NCBI RefSeq assembly: GCF_000143415.4 | Contig: NW_003314323.1 | Location: 624,499-688,498, forward strand | Direction of reading: 5' to 3' | Source of the DNA: Selaginella moellendorffii | Taxonomy: Eukaryota; Streptophyta; Lycopodiopsida; Selaginellales; Selaginellaceae | DNA length: 64,000 nt | Part shown: positions 8,880 through 20,297 of the stretch, in pieces | How positions within the stretch are numbered: the first letter of the stretch is position 1 | Layout: the number at the start of each line of letters is the position of its first letter | Made by a program: the position numbers and the translations under genes | The notes under the pieces: generated by a model | Databases searched by the model: none | Told to the model about the DNA's origin: nothing | What the model saw: only the letters and a program-made list of their open reading frames with translations

Positions 8880-10205
8880 GAGTCTTGCTATCCCTTATCA
8901 TAAGATGCTGCTCTGAGCTTGACAACAAGTCGTTTCCTACTCTGGTGTCCAGTGCCGCTCTTTGCTCTGATTCACGCTCCAAGGGAAGTCCTTGAGCTGC
9001 TCATCGGGTTTGGCGAGCAGCTAGAACGTTTTGCGCATCTGGTAACTCCTTTTTTTCGCTCATTTTGTATGCAACACCCAACTGTGGTGTTCACTGGGTA
9101 CCCTAAATGCTCATGCTGTTGGTAAACTAACAAGCACCAGTTATGATTTTCACATCCTAGGTGAGAGCCGCCCTTCTCCCGAACTGCAGCTCGGAAACTT
9201 TGATCAGGTTTCGAACCATTGTTGGTCCATGCAGCACGACCGGTAGTCGTAACTCTTTCCGTGCATGTTTGATCTGAGTCTTTTGTACAGTGTCTCTTGA
9301 TGAAGTGCCAGATGATTGCTCTGCACTTGTCTATTGTGGAGGAGCTTTCCTTGGTGAGGCCGGATCATTCATTCGTGCTTTCCGTAACCGTCTTGTTTGT
9401 ATTGTCTATGGATGCTAAGGACGGAGCAGCGATCCGGCATGGGTTTGCAGGAGGTGTTTAAAATGGCAGGGGCGCTCTTGGCCACCGGTGCGACTCGGCT
9501 GATCCGCAGGGCATTTGACATTATCGAGTTGGCGATAAATCGTGACCGCCTTGTTTATACAAGTCAGTGCTATGGTTCTCTCGTCAAGGTGAGTTATATG
9601 TATTTGCAACTAAGTTAATCGTGCTTAGTAGCGAAGCCATCAAGGCGGCGCACTCGCTTATTACCGATTTTGCAATCTGCAAAATCGAGCTCACGGTTGA
9701 TTTGGCAGTTCTTTCTCATGCTAACAATACCCAAGGGCATTGACAAGTGGCCGGTGGGAAAGGAAGGCCAGGAGAAGACGTTCGCTGTTTGCTTTCGCCC
9801 TCTATCCGGGCTCTGATGAAACCAGCCAACAGTTCCTCCAGGTTTGCTCTAATCGGGGAGTCGACCAACAGTTGCAACGTTGAAAGACTGAGCTCATATT
9901 TTGCGTGCTACAAGGTGGCGAGTACTGTGTACCTGTACCTGAGCCTCATGTTTAAAGATGGTAAGGCGAGAGCTTCTTTGTGATGTCTCTGCGAGACTCA
10001 CTCGGTTGCAGGCGAAACGAGTTACACTTGGCTTTTTGGTGCGGAGGAGCTTGAGCGGGCAAATGCGTGGTTCGAAGAGCTAAACGCGCAATCTATGGAG
10101 GTCAAAGTTGATCGTGGTGCTTCTATAACGCGTAGAAGTGCGGTTCCCTACCTCGAGCATGCTCTACCCAAGTTTATTGTGGAGAACGGCCTTCCTTCCG
10201 AGCTC
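8880..10205 (+). pseudogene. Unidentified multi-exon gene 'U' (copy B)
   Basis: Exon-like segments can be followed: EVLELLIGFGEQLERFAHL before a GT donor near 9042, ELQLGNFDQV near 9185, MKCQMIALHLSIVEELSL near 9303, GLQEVFKMAGALLATGATRL near 9440, RLSSYFACYKVASTVYLYLS near 9885, and ERANAWFEEL with VKVDRGASITRRSAVPYLEH near 10050. Several exon joins differ from copies A and C by short deletions, so I treat it as broken or at least unproven. The family is not recognised. Its 3' end is only about 190 bp from the AUG5-like start. Confidence 0.5.
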
Positions 10206-10394
10206 TAACGCATGTAAGAGACTGTACGGTAGATAAACTGTACGGAGACCAAGTTTCTATAGCACCCTAAAATGTTCTAGGGCTTAGTGATCGTCAGGGT
10301 GTTGAGCGCAGGGATGAGGCACGGATCTCGGCGTCGGCGCTGGCATTTTGGGATACTGCATTCTAGTAGCAGCGAACACTCTTGATTCGGGCAA

Positions 10395-12570
10395 ATGCAG
10401 GGAGCTGCGTCGGCTGCGCCACAGGCGGAGGCGATCCTGGCATGGCTGCAAGAGGAGATCGGCTACAGATCAGCTGGGGATCACGCATTGCCGTCGCCCG
10501 AGGCGCTGCCGCTGAAATATGCTGCCCGTGTGGAAGTTTTTGGTGGAGAGGGTGAAATCCGACAAGACGGTGGAGACTGCGGCGGAACATCGTCGTCCAT
10601 GGCGGGAGCAGTGGCGCCGCGGAGGAGAGTGGCGATGGGAAAGCCAGGGAGGAGGGCGGCGCCGCTGCCACCACCAAGGCCGGGAAGAAGAGAGGCGATG
10701 GGAAATTCAAGGGGAGGGGCGAGAAGACCCCCGCTGCCAAGGAGGAGAAAGAACGCGAGAGCAAGGCTCTGGAGGGCGATGATTCGAAGGAGCGAGCTCT
10801 CGCGGAGAGGGGTTCGGCGGAGAAGGAGGTGGAGAGATTGAAAGGTGTGATGACAAGGACGTGAAGAGCAGGATGCTGGATCTCTCTCGCGAGGAGGGCG
10901 AGCGCCAGCGAGTTCTGGATGACAAGTTTAATTCGAGGTAAGAAATATAGATCTCTCGAAGTTCTTGAGAACTATAGATCTTTCAAAGTTCTTACTTTTC
11001 TCTCTCTCTCTCTCTCTTGGAAGCCAGACACAAACAAGTCCAGCTTGAGTCTTTCGATCAGCGGTGCGAGCAGACTGTGCGGATCTTTGCCGAGTACCGG
11101 CGAAGATTGGCAAGGTATGTCGACCGTGCTCGAGAGGCACAAAGAGGGAAGCTTGCGGAGTCCAAGAAAGAGCAAGACACAGTGTATGCAACGTCGATCA
11201 AAGGTGACGATCAGATCCTCATAGAGACTGCGCAGGAAAGGAGTATAAGAAAGGCATGCGAGCTGCTATCGTCACAGCTTACTGAGAAGATCACGCTCTC
11301 GTTTCCCTCGTACGAAGGACGAGAGAGCCAAGGTGACGCTCAGGCCACCGAGGTTGCAAAGCTCGGGTTTGAGGAGTGGCTGAGGATATTCTCTCGCGAA
11401 TCTGCCACAAATCATCCACTATTTCGTTATTTGTACCACAAACACCAAGTTAGAATCCTACACTTCATGCAGATTAGCAGCACTCACAAACCTTAGCTTC
11501 TCTGCGTCCGGTCGGATGTCGATCCTCTCCGTTTCTTTGGTGATCAAAGGAACGACTCGAGCAGTATAAGTCGCCATCGCCCGCAAGAGCTGCGTTGGAT
11601 TCTTCAAGAGGCTCAATGCAGCCTCCCGAGAGACAGGTATGGCGGAATGCAAGTTGCTTTTATCTTTCTTCTAGTCATGAAAGTGTCGTTTGCGTTGCAG
11701 AAAGCTCATGTTCAGCAGTTTATGGCAACGGAAGAAGCTCTGAACGAAGCTGTGGGAATCAGCTCTATGCTGGGCCCTGAAGCGATAGCGGCAGCGGAGA
11801 GAAATGCCGATATGGTTGCTGCCAGAGCTGGTGCAGGCGACCCTTCAGCGATGGCGTCAATCTGCCGGATAGCTGCAGCATCACAATACTCGCAAGGTAT
11901 GTAAATTTGTTTCATCCGTCAAACAAGTTTTCTTCTTTTTTTGTTTTCGTATTGTAGGAGCTGAAGCACAAGATGCTGGCATGATAGCCATTGTGGAAGC
12001 GCTGAGGTTCTGTCTCAAGCCTTGCTCTTCTCCGGCGAGCCTTCTGGAAAACCTGGCGCGCTCCATCAACTTGGTTCAGACGCTGAGAGACCTCGTTGGC
12101 AGTGGACGAGCTCTTTTGACAGCAGCAAACATCTCCAGACCCGACTACGAAAAGTAAGAAAAACAAAAGAACAGAACCGTTTTCCATGTCTCACTCCTTT
12201 GGATGCTTTGCTCCAGGACTGCGAATGCGTGCGCTGAGACAACCAGAGAACAGGAGCTGGTTGCTCTCGAGGAGTGGCTACCGAGTCTCAAGCACGCGGT
12301 CCTCGAAGCGGACAAGTGCCTGGAAGATTGCCATCGAGTTCGCGGCTTGGTAAACTTACGCCTCGTTTCATCATCTGGATTTGACACGAATTTTACTTCT
12401 TCTCGCGCAGGTGAACGAGTTGTGGGAGCAGCCAGCCGCAACCGCGGTGGCTTGGATCACGGTCGATGGCCAAAACGCTGCTGCCTGGTTTCGCTCACGA
12501 GCTCCAAAACGAGAAGCAGCTGCTGTGCCGTACAATCCGATGAAAGTACAGTACAGTTGCCACGTAAGCA
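10395..12570 (+). pseudogene. Broken augmin subunit 5 gene (array copy B)
   Basis: The start ([21 protein letters not shown]) and many exons match the intact gene at 22233-25176. This copy has several disabling changes: loss of part of exon 1 (the RRLCRGN segment and nearby bases), loss of the segment before KDVKSRML, a 238-bp internal inversion at 11390-11627 that puts the [12 protein letters not shown] exon on the minus strand, a deletion near 11750 that removes about 690 bp (coiled-coil exons 4-6), and a damaged last exon in which the intact C-terminus is replaced. No full protein is possible. Confidence 0.9.
11390..11627 (-). repeat. 238-bp inversion inside AUG5 copy B
   Basis: The minus strand here encodes [20 protein letters not shown] and KETERIDI, which are on the plus strand at 23257-23430 in the intact gene. 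The left breakpoint falls at 'tctctcgcgaa' and the right one at 'cctcccgagagac', so a short CTCTCGCGAGAG-like palindrome lies at the junctions. The inverted piece has also lost about 70 bp internally. Confidence 0.85.
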
Positions 12571-12667
12571 TTAAAAACCGTTATTGCGGAATATTCGCCA
12601 ATTTGGCGCACCAAAATTAGGGCTAGGACTCCTTAGGGTTCTTGGAAAAGCTCCAAGTTCGTCACAA

Positions 12668-13142
12668 TGTCCCGTTGTGCGTGTCGCCACAGCGGGCTGC
12701 ATCGGGTATCCCGTGAACTATGATCCGGGGGATCACGTCATGCCGCCGCCGCCGCCGCCGCAACATGTATGGGCATTTTCTTCGATTTCGATTCGGTCCT
12801 GCTCGATGTCCGGTGTCGTCGCGTTCTGGTCTTGATTTTCCTGGAGCACAGGGATAGATCCAAGGATGAGAATGGTGAGGGGTTTTATTTCCTGTGTAGG
12901 CCAAAGAAATCCATGACTTTGTGGATATTGAGTCCACTGCCGATCACTTGAGAAGCGTCTTATAAAATGGAGGAGCACGCCTGTTAGCAGGGTGAATCCA
13001 AGGTTTACCCGGGAGGTGTCACACATGAAGCTGGATAACATCTGTACCGTGGAAACTCGCGTTCACGACCCAAAGCTCCGGGCTCTCAGTGCTGGTATCT
13101 GAGTGGTGCCAAGGCCGAGGATGTGCCGAGGATGTTCCGGGT
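12668..13142 (+). pseudogene. 5' part of gene X (copy B), frameshifted and truncated
   Basis: Matches exons 1 and 2 of the intact gene at 25401-26468. The start region has lost two bases (ATGTCCCG against ATGCATCCCG), and a one-base loss in exon 2 (gatcacttg for gatccacttg) shifts the frame again. The stretch coding for QCWYLPKLKRQPRP is shortened. After the next intron (acceptor near 13199) the sequence switches to another gene instead of X exon 3. Confidence 0.8.
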
Positions 13143-13232
13143 AAGCTTTTGTTCTCTTTTCCTTTGAAGTTTGTTTGTTTACTCGTTTCTTCTTTTCAGC
13201 TCTCCGTCGCGCCCTGCCCTGGCAATCCGGCC

Positions 13233-13678
13233 ATGGAGCTCTCTTCCATCCTCGAGCGATCTAGCGGCCGCGAATTTCTTGGGGGCGATGCTGCGACCTT
13301 GCGATCGGCCTCACTGGATGTGATCTCGATGCGTTTGAGCACCGGGATCATGAAAAGAAATGGCCATACATCCAAAGGCCTTGTACTTCATATTCTCACT
13401 TCCGAAGAAAAAGGCTACTTTGGTTTCAATTGACGAGACAGTGATGACAGGGACTTCAAAAGAACCAGCTCAACAATACGCTGACCAGATGCTGCACTAC
13501 GAGCTGGAAAATGATGTCGGAAAAGATGCTGTAGAAGTTAGAACCGAGTCTGCTTGTAAGGAATTGTACAGTGGCGATGACAGGAGTACTCCTCAAGTGC
13601 TGAATAGTCAAGTGGACGATTGGACCGAAACAACTACAATCGTCGGTGAGAAGGCTTGGATCCGTGCTTTCTAAGTTA
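13233..13678 (+). pseudogene. Unidentified coding remnant between X copy B and the coiled-coil copy B
   Basis: From ATG 13233 a frame reads MELSSILERSSGREFLGGD and stops at 13433. An overlapping frame continues with KKKATLVSIDETVMTGTSKE and a Glu-rich stretch to about 13645, where a GT donor is possible. Together they look like the 5' half of the coiled-coil gene whose 3' half follows, with a frameshift near 13360. It has no counterpart in unit C and the matching part of unit A is outside the window. The family is not recognised. Confidence 0.4.
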
Positions 13679-13779
13679 ACTCTTGAAACATTTAATCCAG
13701 GTGAAACATTCGGGAGCTTGTTTCCTAAAGAAGAAAGAAGTCACGAAGGTTTGCCACTTTAACATGCTTGCTTTCTTTC

Positions 13780-14400
13780 TCACTCGCATTACAGGAGGAA
13801 CTTTTAGACGACTATAAACAAGGTTAAAATTGACTGGAGTGCTCTACGGAGTATGAAGTCAAGGCAAGTTTTGTTTGTATGCCAATATTTCTTCTATTTG
13901 GTCTCCTAAATTCTTCTATGCTTGTTGATTGCAGATAGTTGAAATGAAAATGATGATGCTAAACATGAAATCTCAGTATCGGCAGCAGATGACCCGGAAA
14001 AGGCCATATCAATGTGAAACTTCTACAGCTGCCAACGATGAAAGAGTTTTCCTTGGTTACAAGCAACCAAGCGAAACAAAACGTTGATTTTCTGAAGAAG
14101 CAAATGCAAAAGCTTAAGCAGGATAAAGAAAATTTGAGCAGGGAGCTCTTTTCTATGAAAAAGAAGCAGAGGTACGTGTGTCATCATACCAAGCCCGCTT
14201 CTCGAACTAAATTTCTTGCCAGGCAATCTGAGAAGCAGAAGAAAAGCCTTGATGACGCATTGGATAAAGTCTCAGGTCAGCAGACTGCAATTCCAGGAAC
14301 TAAAACAGTATAATGTTCCAAATACCGGTGCTAAACTATTGGGCTTAGTTTAATGATTTCAAAGAACTGGTAAGATTAGACGAAGAGATATTATCCAAGA
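13780..14400 (+). pseudogene. Degraded copy of the coiled-coil gene (array copy B)
   Basis: Closely matches 8-660. The first exon has lost the segment for IEELQIALL and gained an in-frame stop (tataaacaaggttaa). The exon coding VDFLKKQMQKLKQDKENLS is well preserved, and the same GC-type donor (aaggcaagt) is present. Similarity ends near 14400 ('ttatccaagaaattgtaag'), where AT-rich DNA takes over. Confidence 0.8.
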
Positions 14401-15185
14401 AATTGTAAGTTATAAGTTTTTCTTTTCGAATTTGTTAATTTCACCTCTTTTTTTTCAATTTTCCCAATTTATCTCATCTATCCGACTTGGCTTTAATTAA
14501 CTTCCTTTTGCTAAGGTTTTTGTTTATTATATTAACTTCTACTTGGTTTTACTTGGATTGAGCTATTCATTACATAAGTAATAAGCTATTCATTCATAAA
14601 TTCATAAATTCTTTCTCAATCCCTTTTCCCAAGTTTAATTGGACTTAAAGTTTGGTTACATTCCTTGCAAGCATAAATAACTAAGAACATGAAACATCCA
14701 AATTCTTAACATCCCTAAGTACAATAAAATTTAATCATAAAACCCTTTAAATCCCAAGCCTTAAGTGTATCTATTGTTTTGGGACTTTGGGGGGAAATAC
14801 TATAGCCTAATGGCTTAGTATAAAGACCTCTATTCCCCCATTTCTATCCTAAAAAGAAGGCCCAAGCCTTTATGAAGGAGTGAGATTATATGGTATTTTA
14901 GTGGGGCATTACTTCACATGAATTGGGACTTTCTCTTGAGCATTTCCTTAGGTGACTTTTTTAGCATTATTTGATTTTGTGCTCACTCCCACCCAATGCC
15001 ATTAACTCCTAGTCTCAACTTCAATTCGATTTAAAAGCACCATTAGAAAGTTCCTTTAAGATTGAATCCCTACTATATTTTTGGAATCCCTTGTAGCCCC
15101 CTTTGGGAAATGATTACTTTGGGCTTTCACCCTATGACCTGAATTAGTATTCAGACTCAGTCTCAAATTTTATTTCAAACTTAGT
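14401..15185. other. AT-rich, CpG-poor block, no gene seen
   Basis: No open frame of note and no recognisable transposon protein. CG dinucleotides are very rare by eye. The composition resembles the block at 54179-57190 and suggests old, methylated repeat DNA. It begins exactly where the coiled-coil copy B ends. Confidence 0.5.
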
Positions 15186-15429
15186 CTCATTTGATGAATT
15201 CTTGTGAGACACAAAATCCCTAGGCCCCAAAGTGGAGCCGAAAGGGTGCCACGTGGTAGTGGCCGAAGCGAAAGCCAAACGAGCGTAACACGTTTAGACC
15301 AAAAGCTCCGACATGAAAAATCGAAAGCGGGAGTGAAATTCTTAACAAAGTGTTCGAGGAACGAGCATGAAACAAGCAATAAGCGAGGCTCCAAAAAAGG
15401 ACCCAAAAGGACCAACACATGACACATGG

Positions 15430-15932
15430 AAGCGTCCAAGATGGACCCGAGATGGATCCAAGTTGGAGTCTAAGGTGGAGTCCAAGATGGAGTTCGAGAT
15501 GGAGTCCGAGGTGGAGTCCGAGATAGACCCGAGATGGACCCGAGTTGGAGTCTAAAGTGGAGTCCGAGGTGGACCCGAAATGGAGTCCGAGTTGGAGTCC
15601 GAGGTGGAGTCCAAGATGGACCCGAGATGGAGTCCGAGATGGACCCAAGATGGAGTTCAAGATGGAGTCCGAGTTGGAGTCCGAGGTGGAATCCGAAATG
15701 GACCCGAGATGGACCCAAGTTGGAGTCCAAGGTGGAGTCCGAGGTGGACCCGAGATGGAGTCCGAGATGGGACCGAGACCGAGACCGAGACTGGGACCAA
15801 GATCGGGACTGAGACCGAGACCGAGACTGAGACCAAGACTGAGACCAAGGCTGAGGCCAAGACCGAGCCCAAGCCCGAGTCCAAGTCCGAGTCCGAGTCC
15901 AAATCCAAGTTCGAGTCCGAGTCCGAGAAAGT
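15430..15932 (+). repeat. Purine-rich tandem repeat (12-bp then 6-bp period)
   Basis: From about 15430 to 15765 a degenerate ~12-bp unit of the form GAGATGGAGTCC / GAGTTGGAGTCC / GAGATGGACCC repeats some 25-30 times. From 15766 to 15932 it becomes a 6-bp pattern (GAGACC, then GAGTCC and AAGTCC). The plus strand is strongly purine-rich. Stops are absent on several frames simply because of the repeat, so the long open frames here are not taken as genes. Confidence 0.9.
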
Positions 15933-18334
15933 GAAAGCCCAAAGCGTGCGTCTCCCAGACCCTGGGGGGTTTGGTGAGCTCCAAAAGTATAGTGGGGGGA
16001 GGACTGCAATGGAGCCAGTTTGGCCAGGAAAGGCCAGTTTGGCCCAGGAAAGCTGTACCCAGTGTTGGGTGATGAGTTGCCCATTGGAAAGTCCAAGACT
16101 AGAGTGAACACAGACCGACAAGCAGGGTAGCTTGGTGAAGTGTTCAAGAGCCGGCTCTAGTTCCCCCGGGAGATCGACTGGCTGATGCTTTTAGTCCAAG
16201 TGTGGGTGGCACTACTTACTTGGATACCTGGTGTGGCTCAACGGAACCTCGCTCTAATCCCACGGCTAAAGCACCCAAAGGCAGAAGGTGGGGAGAGTAC
16301 CCACGAGGCTCGCATAAGGCCACGGTGTTCCGAAATGTCGTCCCAAAGGCCTAGACTGTGGAAAGGAAGAGGAGTAGTCCTCTAGAGTAGAGACCAAAAA
16401 TACAGCTGTGTGGTGAGGAAGTCCCAGAGGACCGTGGGACTTAGTGGTCGGGCTTGTGGGCCTCGATCTAGTGGCAGTGTTGGCAAACACGGCCATAGGT
16501 AGAAAGGGACTTGGTGGGGACTGGAAAAGGGATATTGGGGAAGGCTATTCCTCATGTGTAAAGCTCCTATGTTTGGACTTCCCGGGAGATCACCCAGCCC
16601 AGTACTATTCAAACCCAAGGACACTTAACCCCAAATATCCCAAGACCCTTAACCGATTGGAAAAAGGGGTGCACTCTTGTTCATGGGCCCTTTCCCTCTA
16701 TATTTGAACCCCTATGGATCGTTTCTCAAGTCATTCCCTTTAGTTGCTTACATCATGTTTGTGGGCATCTTAAGGATGATAAGGAGTGGATTTGGGATGA
16801 TCACTCATGGATGGATAGCTCAGTCTTTGAGAGATGGGACTGTGATGTAGATGGTGCCAGACCACCAATGTGACTAAGGTGAATGGGCATGGCCTTAGTG
16901 TAACAGGTTGATATGTCGGTGGTACCTTGGGGTGTCGATCATGGGATTAGACACGTGGAGCACTTAGACCAAGTGCAATGGTTGAGTGGCATGGATGCCA
17001 TTCTTGGGGTTAGTAAGTCCCTAAGTCTAAAATAGGATTTATGGAGGTTATGAGTGAGACTCCTCCAAATGGTTGGAAGTGTGGTTGAGTGACTAAAGTA
17101 GAATGGAATTTACAATTCTTTATCGTTTTAGTTATGATTTCATGGATCCTTTAACCTGTAACACATAAAGGAGTTGATTCTTTATAACTCCACCACCTAT
17201 AAAAGAAATTTGATTGAATGTCTTTATTTAATTTTACTACATATTAAGCATTTCTTTGAGGACATCTCCCCACTCCCTAGCTAAGAGTTCATGATAACAA
17301 GATATAGGTGTTCCTATACCCCTTATCTCATCTTCCCTAGTAAAGGGTTGGGACTTGAACCCAACCTTTGTTGAATACATTTACGGATTTGATATCCCCT
17401 TAGGGAGTTGGGTGTAACTCCTTATGTCTCATTAACCTATGCTAATTAGCTTTGGCAGGTCTTTAGGTCCTAATATATAACATTACTCAATTTCACAAAT
17501 AAATACTTTAATTAAACTTTACATAAGTACATAAAGTTTTACTTATTCCTTCACTAGATCTCAAGTGTTGGCTACATTCTCTTTCGGTTCCCATGTTGCT
17601 TTGTAGAGTTGAACTCTTTTCCACTTTACATGAAATTCTTTCACCTCACGTATTTATTGTTAATGTAAGCAATTAAAAAAAACAGCTTAAAAGACAATTT
17701 ATAAGGGTTCAAATATAGAAAGAAAAAGCTTATGAATAAAAGTGCACCTTTTTTTCTAATTGATTAAAAGTCTTCAGATATTTAGGGTTAAGTGTCTTTG
17801 GGTTTAAATTGTGATATCATGGGAAGTCTAAATTCAAGAGTTTACAATTAGCCCTTGTATGCATTAAGGATAGCTTTATCCTTATGTTCCTTCTCTTTTT
17901 GGATAACTTAATCTTTGCAAAGTGGGTCCTCAAAATACTATTGACATATTAAACATTATTATGACACTCTTCTAAAGCTACATTTTTTAGTTCCTTTTGT
18001 GAAACATACACTCTCACTTGCTTATAATAAATGAGTCTACAGTTCACATAACATATTTTCTCTTTCTTAAATGACTCACTTTTCTAATGAGCATCCTATG
18101 CCTCTTGATTCCTTAACAACATGCTAGACCATCATCCTCATACATTATCTATATATCATTTCCAAAAGTTGCTATTACATTGGATATCATTAACTTTTAA
18201 GTTTATTTTTCAACTTAAAACATTTACCATGATATTATTCTTCCTAAGTTTATAAAAAATCTCACAATTAAACTTAGCCAAAATAATAGCCCATTAACCT
18301 TGTTTTCCCGTTTACTGCTCCAAAACTTGTTCCT
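15933..18334. other. Probable transposon-derived DNA, no gene seen
   Basis: Moderate-GC sequence (15933-17100) with short open frames but no recognisable gag, integrase, reverse transcriptase or transposase motif, followed by AT-rich, CpG-poor sequence to 18334. I could not identify terminal repeats or target-site duplications. It separates unit B from unit C. Confidence 0.4.
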
Positions 18335-19500
18335 AACACAATTACATCCATCAATGCTAGCTAGAAAACTCCTCATGAAGCAAAGTACCTTGAAGCTTGC
18401 CACCAGGAGAGTGGGGTTCAACTGGACATAGCTCTCAGCAATGCTCTCATCAACATGTTTGGCAGTAGCAACCAGGCTTGTGAAGCTTGGAAAGTTTTTG
18501 ATGCAACTCATAACAAGAACATTGTCTCCTGGAACGCAATGCTGTCAGCTCACTCTCAGAATGGACACTTCGAAGAGACAATCGCACAGATGGCCTTGAC
18601 GAAGATGGTGAAGCCCAATAAGCTTACATTCGCATGTGCAAACCTCAAGAACCTCCGGGAAGGAAAGCTAGCACACGCAGCAGCAGTGGAAGCTGGCCTG
18701 GAGTTCGCAGTGCCCGTCGCTGCTACGCTCATCCAGATGTACTCCAAGTGCCACTGCCTCGAAGAAGCCAGGGACATTTTCAGCCAGAGTCCATCCTCGG
18801 ACGTGGTAGCATGGACTGTTATGATCTCGGCCTATGCTCAGAACTGTCGACCCCAGGAAGCCATTGCTCTTTTCCGCATGACAGTGCCACCAGATAGTGT
18901 GGCCTTCGCCACTGTGGGAGTTCCGAGAACTTGGAGGCCGGGAGAGCGATCCGATCTAAGATCGTGGAGCTCAGGCTGGACGCTGAGAGGGTGGTGGCCA
19001 ACGCAGTGCTGGACCTCTATGGCAAGTGTGCCGAGATTGTCGAGACAGTGGAGATCTTCGGCAGGATGAGGCAGCCAGACAGAGTTTCGTGGAACACTAT
19101 GGTGGCGGTGTATGCCCGAGCCAGGCATACCGCCGGGAGCTTGTGGTGCTTCCGGGCGATGCAGCTGGAGGGTGTTTGTCGGAGTGAGGTGAGCTTGGTG
19201 AGCGTGCTCTTGGCGTACAGTCACGCAGGGGCTGCCAGTGCTTCGCCTCCATCGTGAGTGACTATAAGATGGTTCCATCACGCGAGCGGCAGGGGTGTGT
19301 GGTGGATCTCCTGCCCCGAGCGGGGTCGTGGATTTCGGAGGATTTGATCCGGGCGGTGGCTCCATCCACACCGAGCTCCGAGCTGTGGAAGGCGGTGTTG
19401 AGCGCTTGCAGGATCCACTTGGACGTGGAGCTGGGCGAGTGCGCGGCTGCTTGCGTTCTCGAGATGGGTCCTGGTAGTGACTCGGCTCATCATTTTGTCC
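18335..19500 (+). pseudogene. Decayed PPR gene fragment (array copy C)
   Basis: Matches copy A from about 2178 to 3400. The frame 18455-19069 is broken by loss of about 15 codons around KLTFA, loss of two residues in IALF, and a frameshift near 18918 where the segment for ALGACASAENLE is shortened. Further frameshifts follow near 19230. The first ~330 bp, next to the AT-rich block, carry many CG-to-TG or CG-to-CA changes relative to copies A and B; later parts carry few. Confidence 0.85.
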
Positions 19501-19964
19501 AACATCTATGGATCATCGAGTGTGATCTTCGAAATTCATGCATAGAAACTTCTCATAGAAACTTCTCCTTGAGGACTTTTCTATGTTGACATTGAGTCTG
19601 AAATGATTCTAGGCTTGTGAAGAAACCATGCGGTGGCAAAGGAGGACATGGTCTTGGTTCCTGCGACGCCTTCCTTGGTATGACTTCGCAATGGCGGTCT
19701 CGAAGGTTTAGCCGAGAATCCCGAGCGGCTTCTTTTCTGGTGATGCATCCACGGAAGACTTCGGGCCGAGTGGATAAGCACGAAAAATTGTAAAGAAGTC
19801 TGAACAGAAAGGTGGCGTGCCAGCGACCTGAAAAATGGTCGCGTTTTTCTGACAAGTCAGTCGATTCTGTGGCGAGTTTGGTGGGAAGACCATGTCATTG
19901 CGACTTCAAATATGGGACCCCAGGAAGTAACTCGGATGCTCCGGATCATCTCAGCACTCAGTGG

Positions 19965-19971
19965 TATAAAT
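19965..19971 (+). promoter_or_regulatory. TATA box of CRP copy C
   Basis: TATAAAT lies about 70 bp upstream of the ATG at 20037, in sequence conserved with the unit B promoter. Confidence 0.6.
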
Positions 19972-20036
19972 TCGCAAGCTTTTCTCGAGATCGATCGCCA
20001 ATTTAGAGGTTTGCTTTGCTCTTACTTTGCTCTACG

Positions 20037-20297
20037 ATGAGGCGATTTGGAATGATGTTCCTGGTGCTCTTGGCGCTGGCAGCGGTGGCCACGGAGGTGG
20101 AGGCGCAGCAGCAGTGCTTCCGCGAGCGTGCATGCCGGCCGGGAGGATTGAGCTGCGATTCCTACTGCAAGTCTTGCCATTTCTTCCAAGCGGGCCAGCG
20201 ATGCGTCAAGTGCAAGGGCGGGAGCTGCACCCTGTTTGGAAGATGCATCTGTGATGCACCGTGCAGATTCTCAAACTGCCCAACGTATTCAGGCTAG
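20037..20297 (+). CDS. Small secreted cysteine-rich peptide (CRP copy C)
   Basis: 86 aa from the first ATG, MRRFG. The signal peptide has a leucine/alanine-rich core and a likely cleavage after VEA. The mature part keeps all 12 cysteines of copies A and B, with spacing C-x5-C-x6-C-x3-C-x2-C-x8-C-x2-C-x4-C-x5-C-x-C-x3-C-x4-C. Changes from copy B are mostly to charged residues (FRERACRPG, CRFSNC), which makes this peptide more basic. The cysteine frame is fixed while loops vary, as in defence or reproductive peptides, but the function is unknown. A TATA box lies upstream and AATAAA downstream near 20358. Confidence 0.75.
   Translation: MRRFGMMFLVLLALAAVATEVEAQQQCFRERACRPGGLSCDSYCKSCHFFQAGQRCVKCKGGSCTLFGRCICDAPCRFSNCPTYSG

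Noticed and set aside
10363-10764. Minus-strand frame rich in Pro and Ala opposite AUG5 exon 1
   Set aside because: It is the reverse of the GC-rich AUG5 linker and appears at both AUG5 copies.
15220-16121. Long open frames on both strands through the tandem repeat (up to 254 codons)
   Set aside because: They exist because the 12-bp and 6-bp repeat units contain no stop codons; the proteins are pure repeat and extend into non-coding flanks.
14400-18334. Complete LTR retrotransposon
   Set aside because: No terminal repeats, primer-binding site or polymerase motifs could be seen; only composition suggests repeat DNA.
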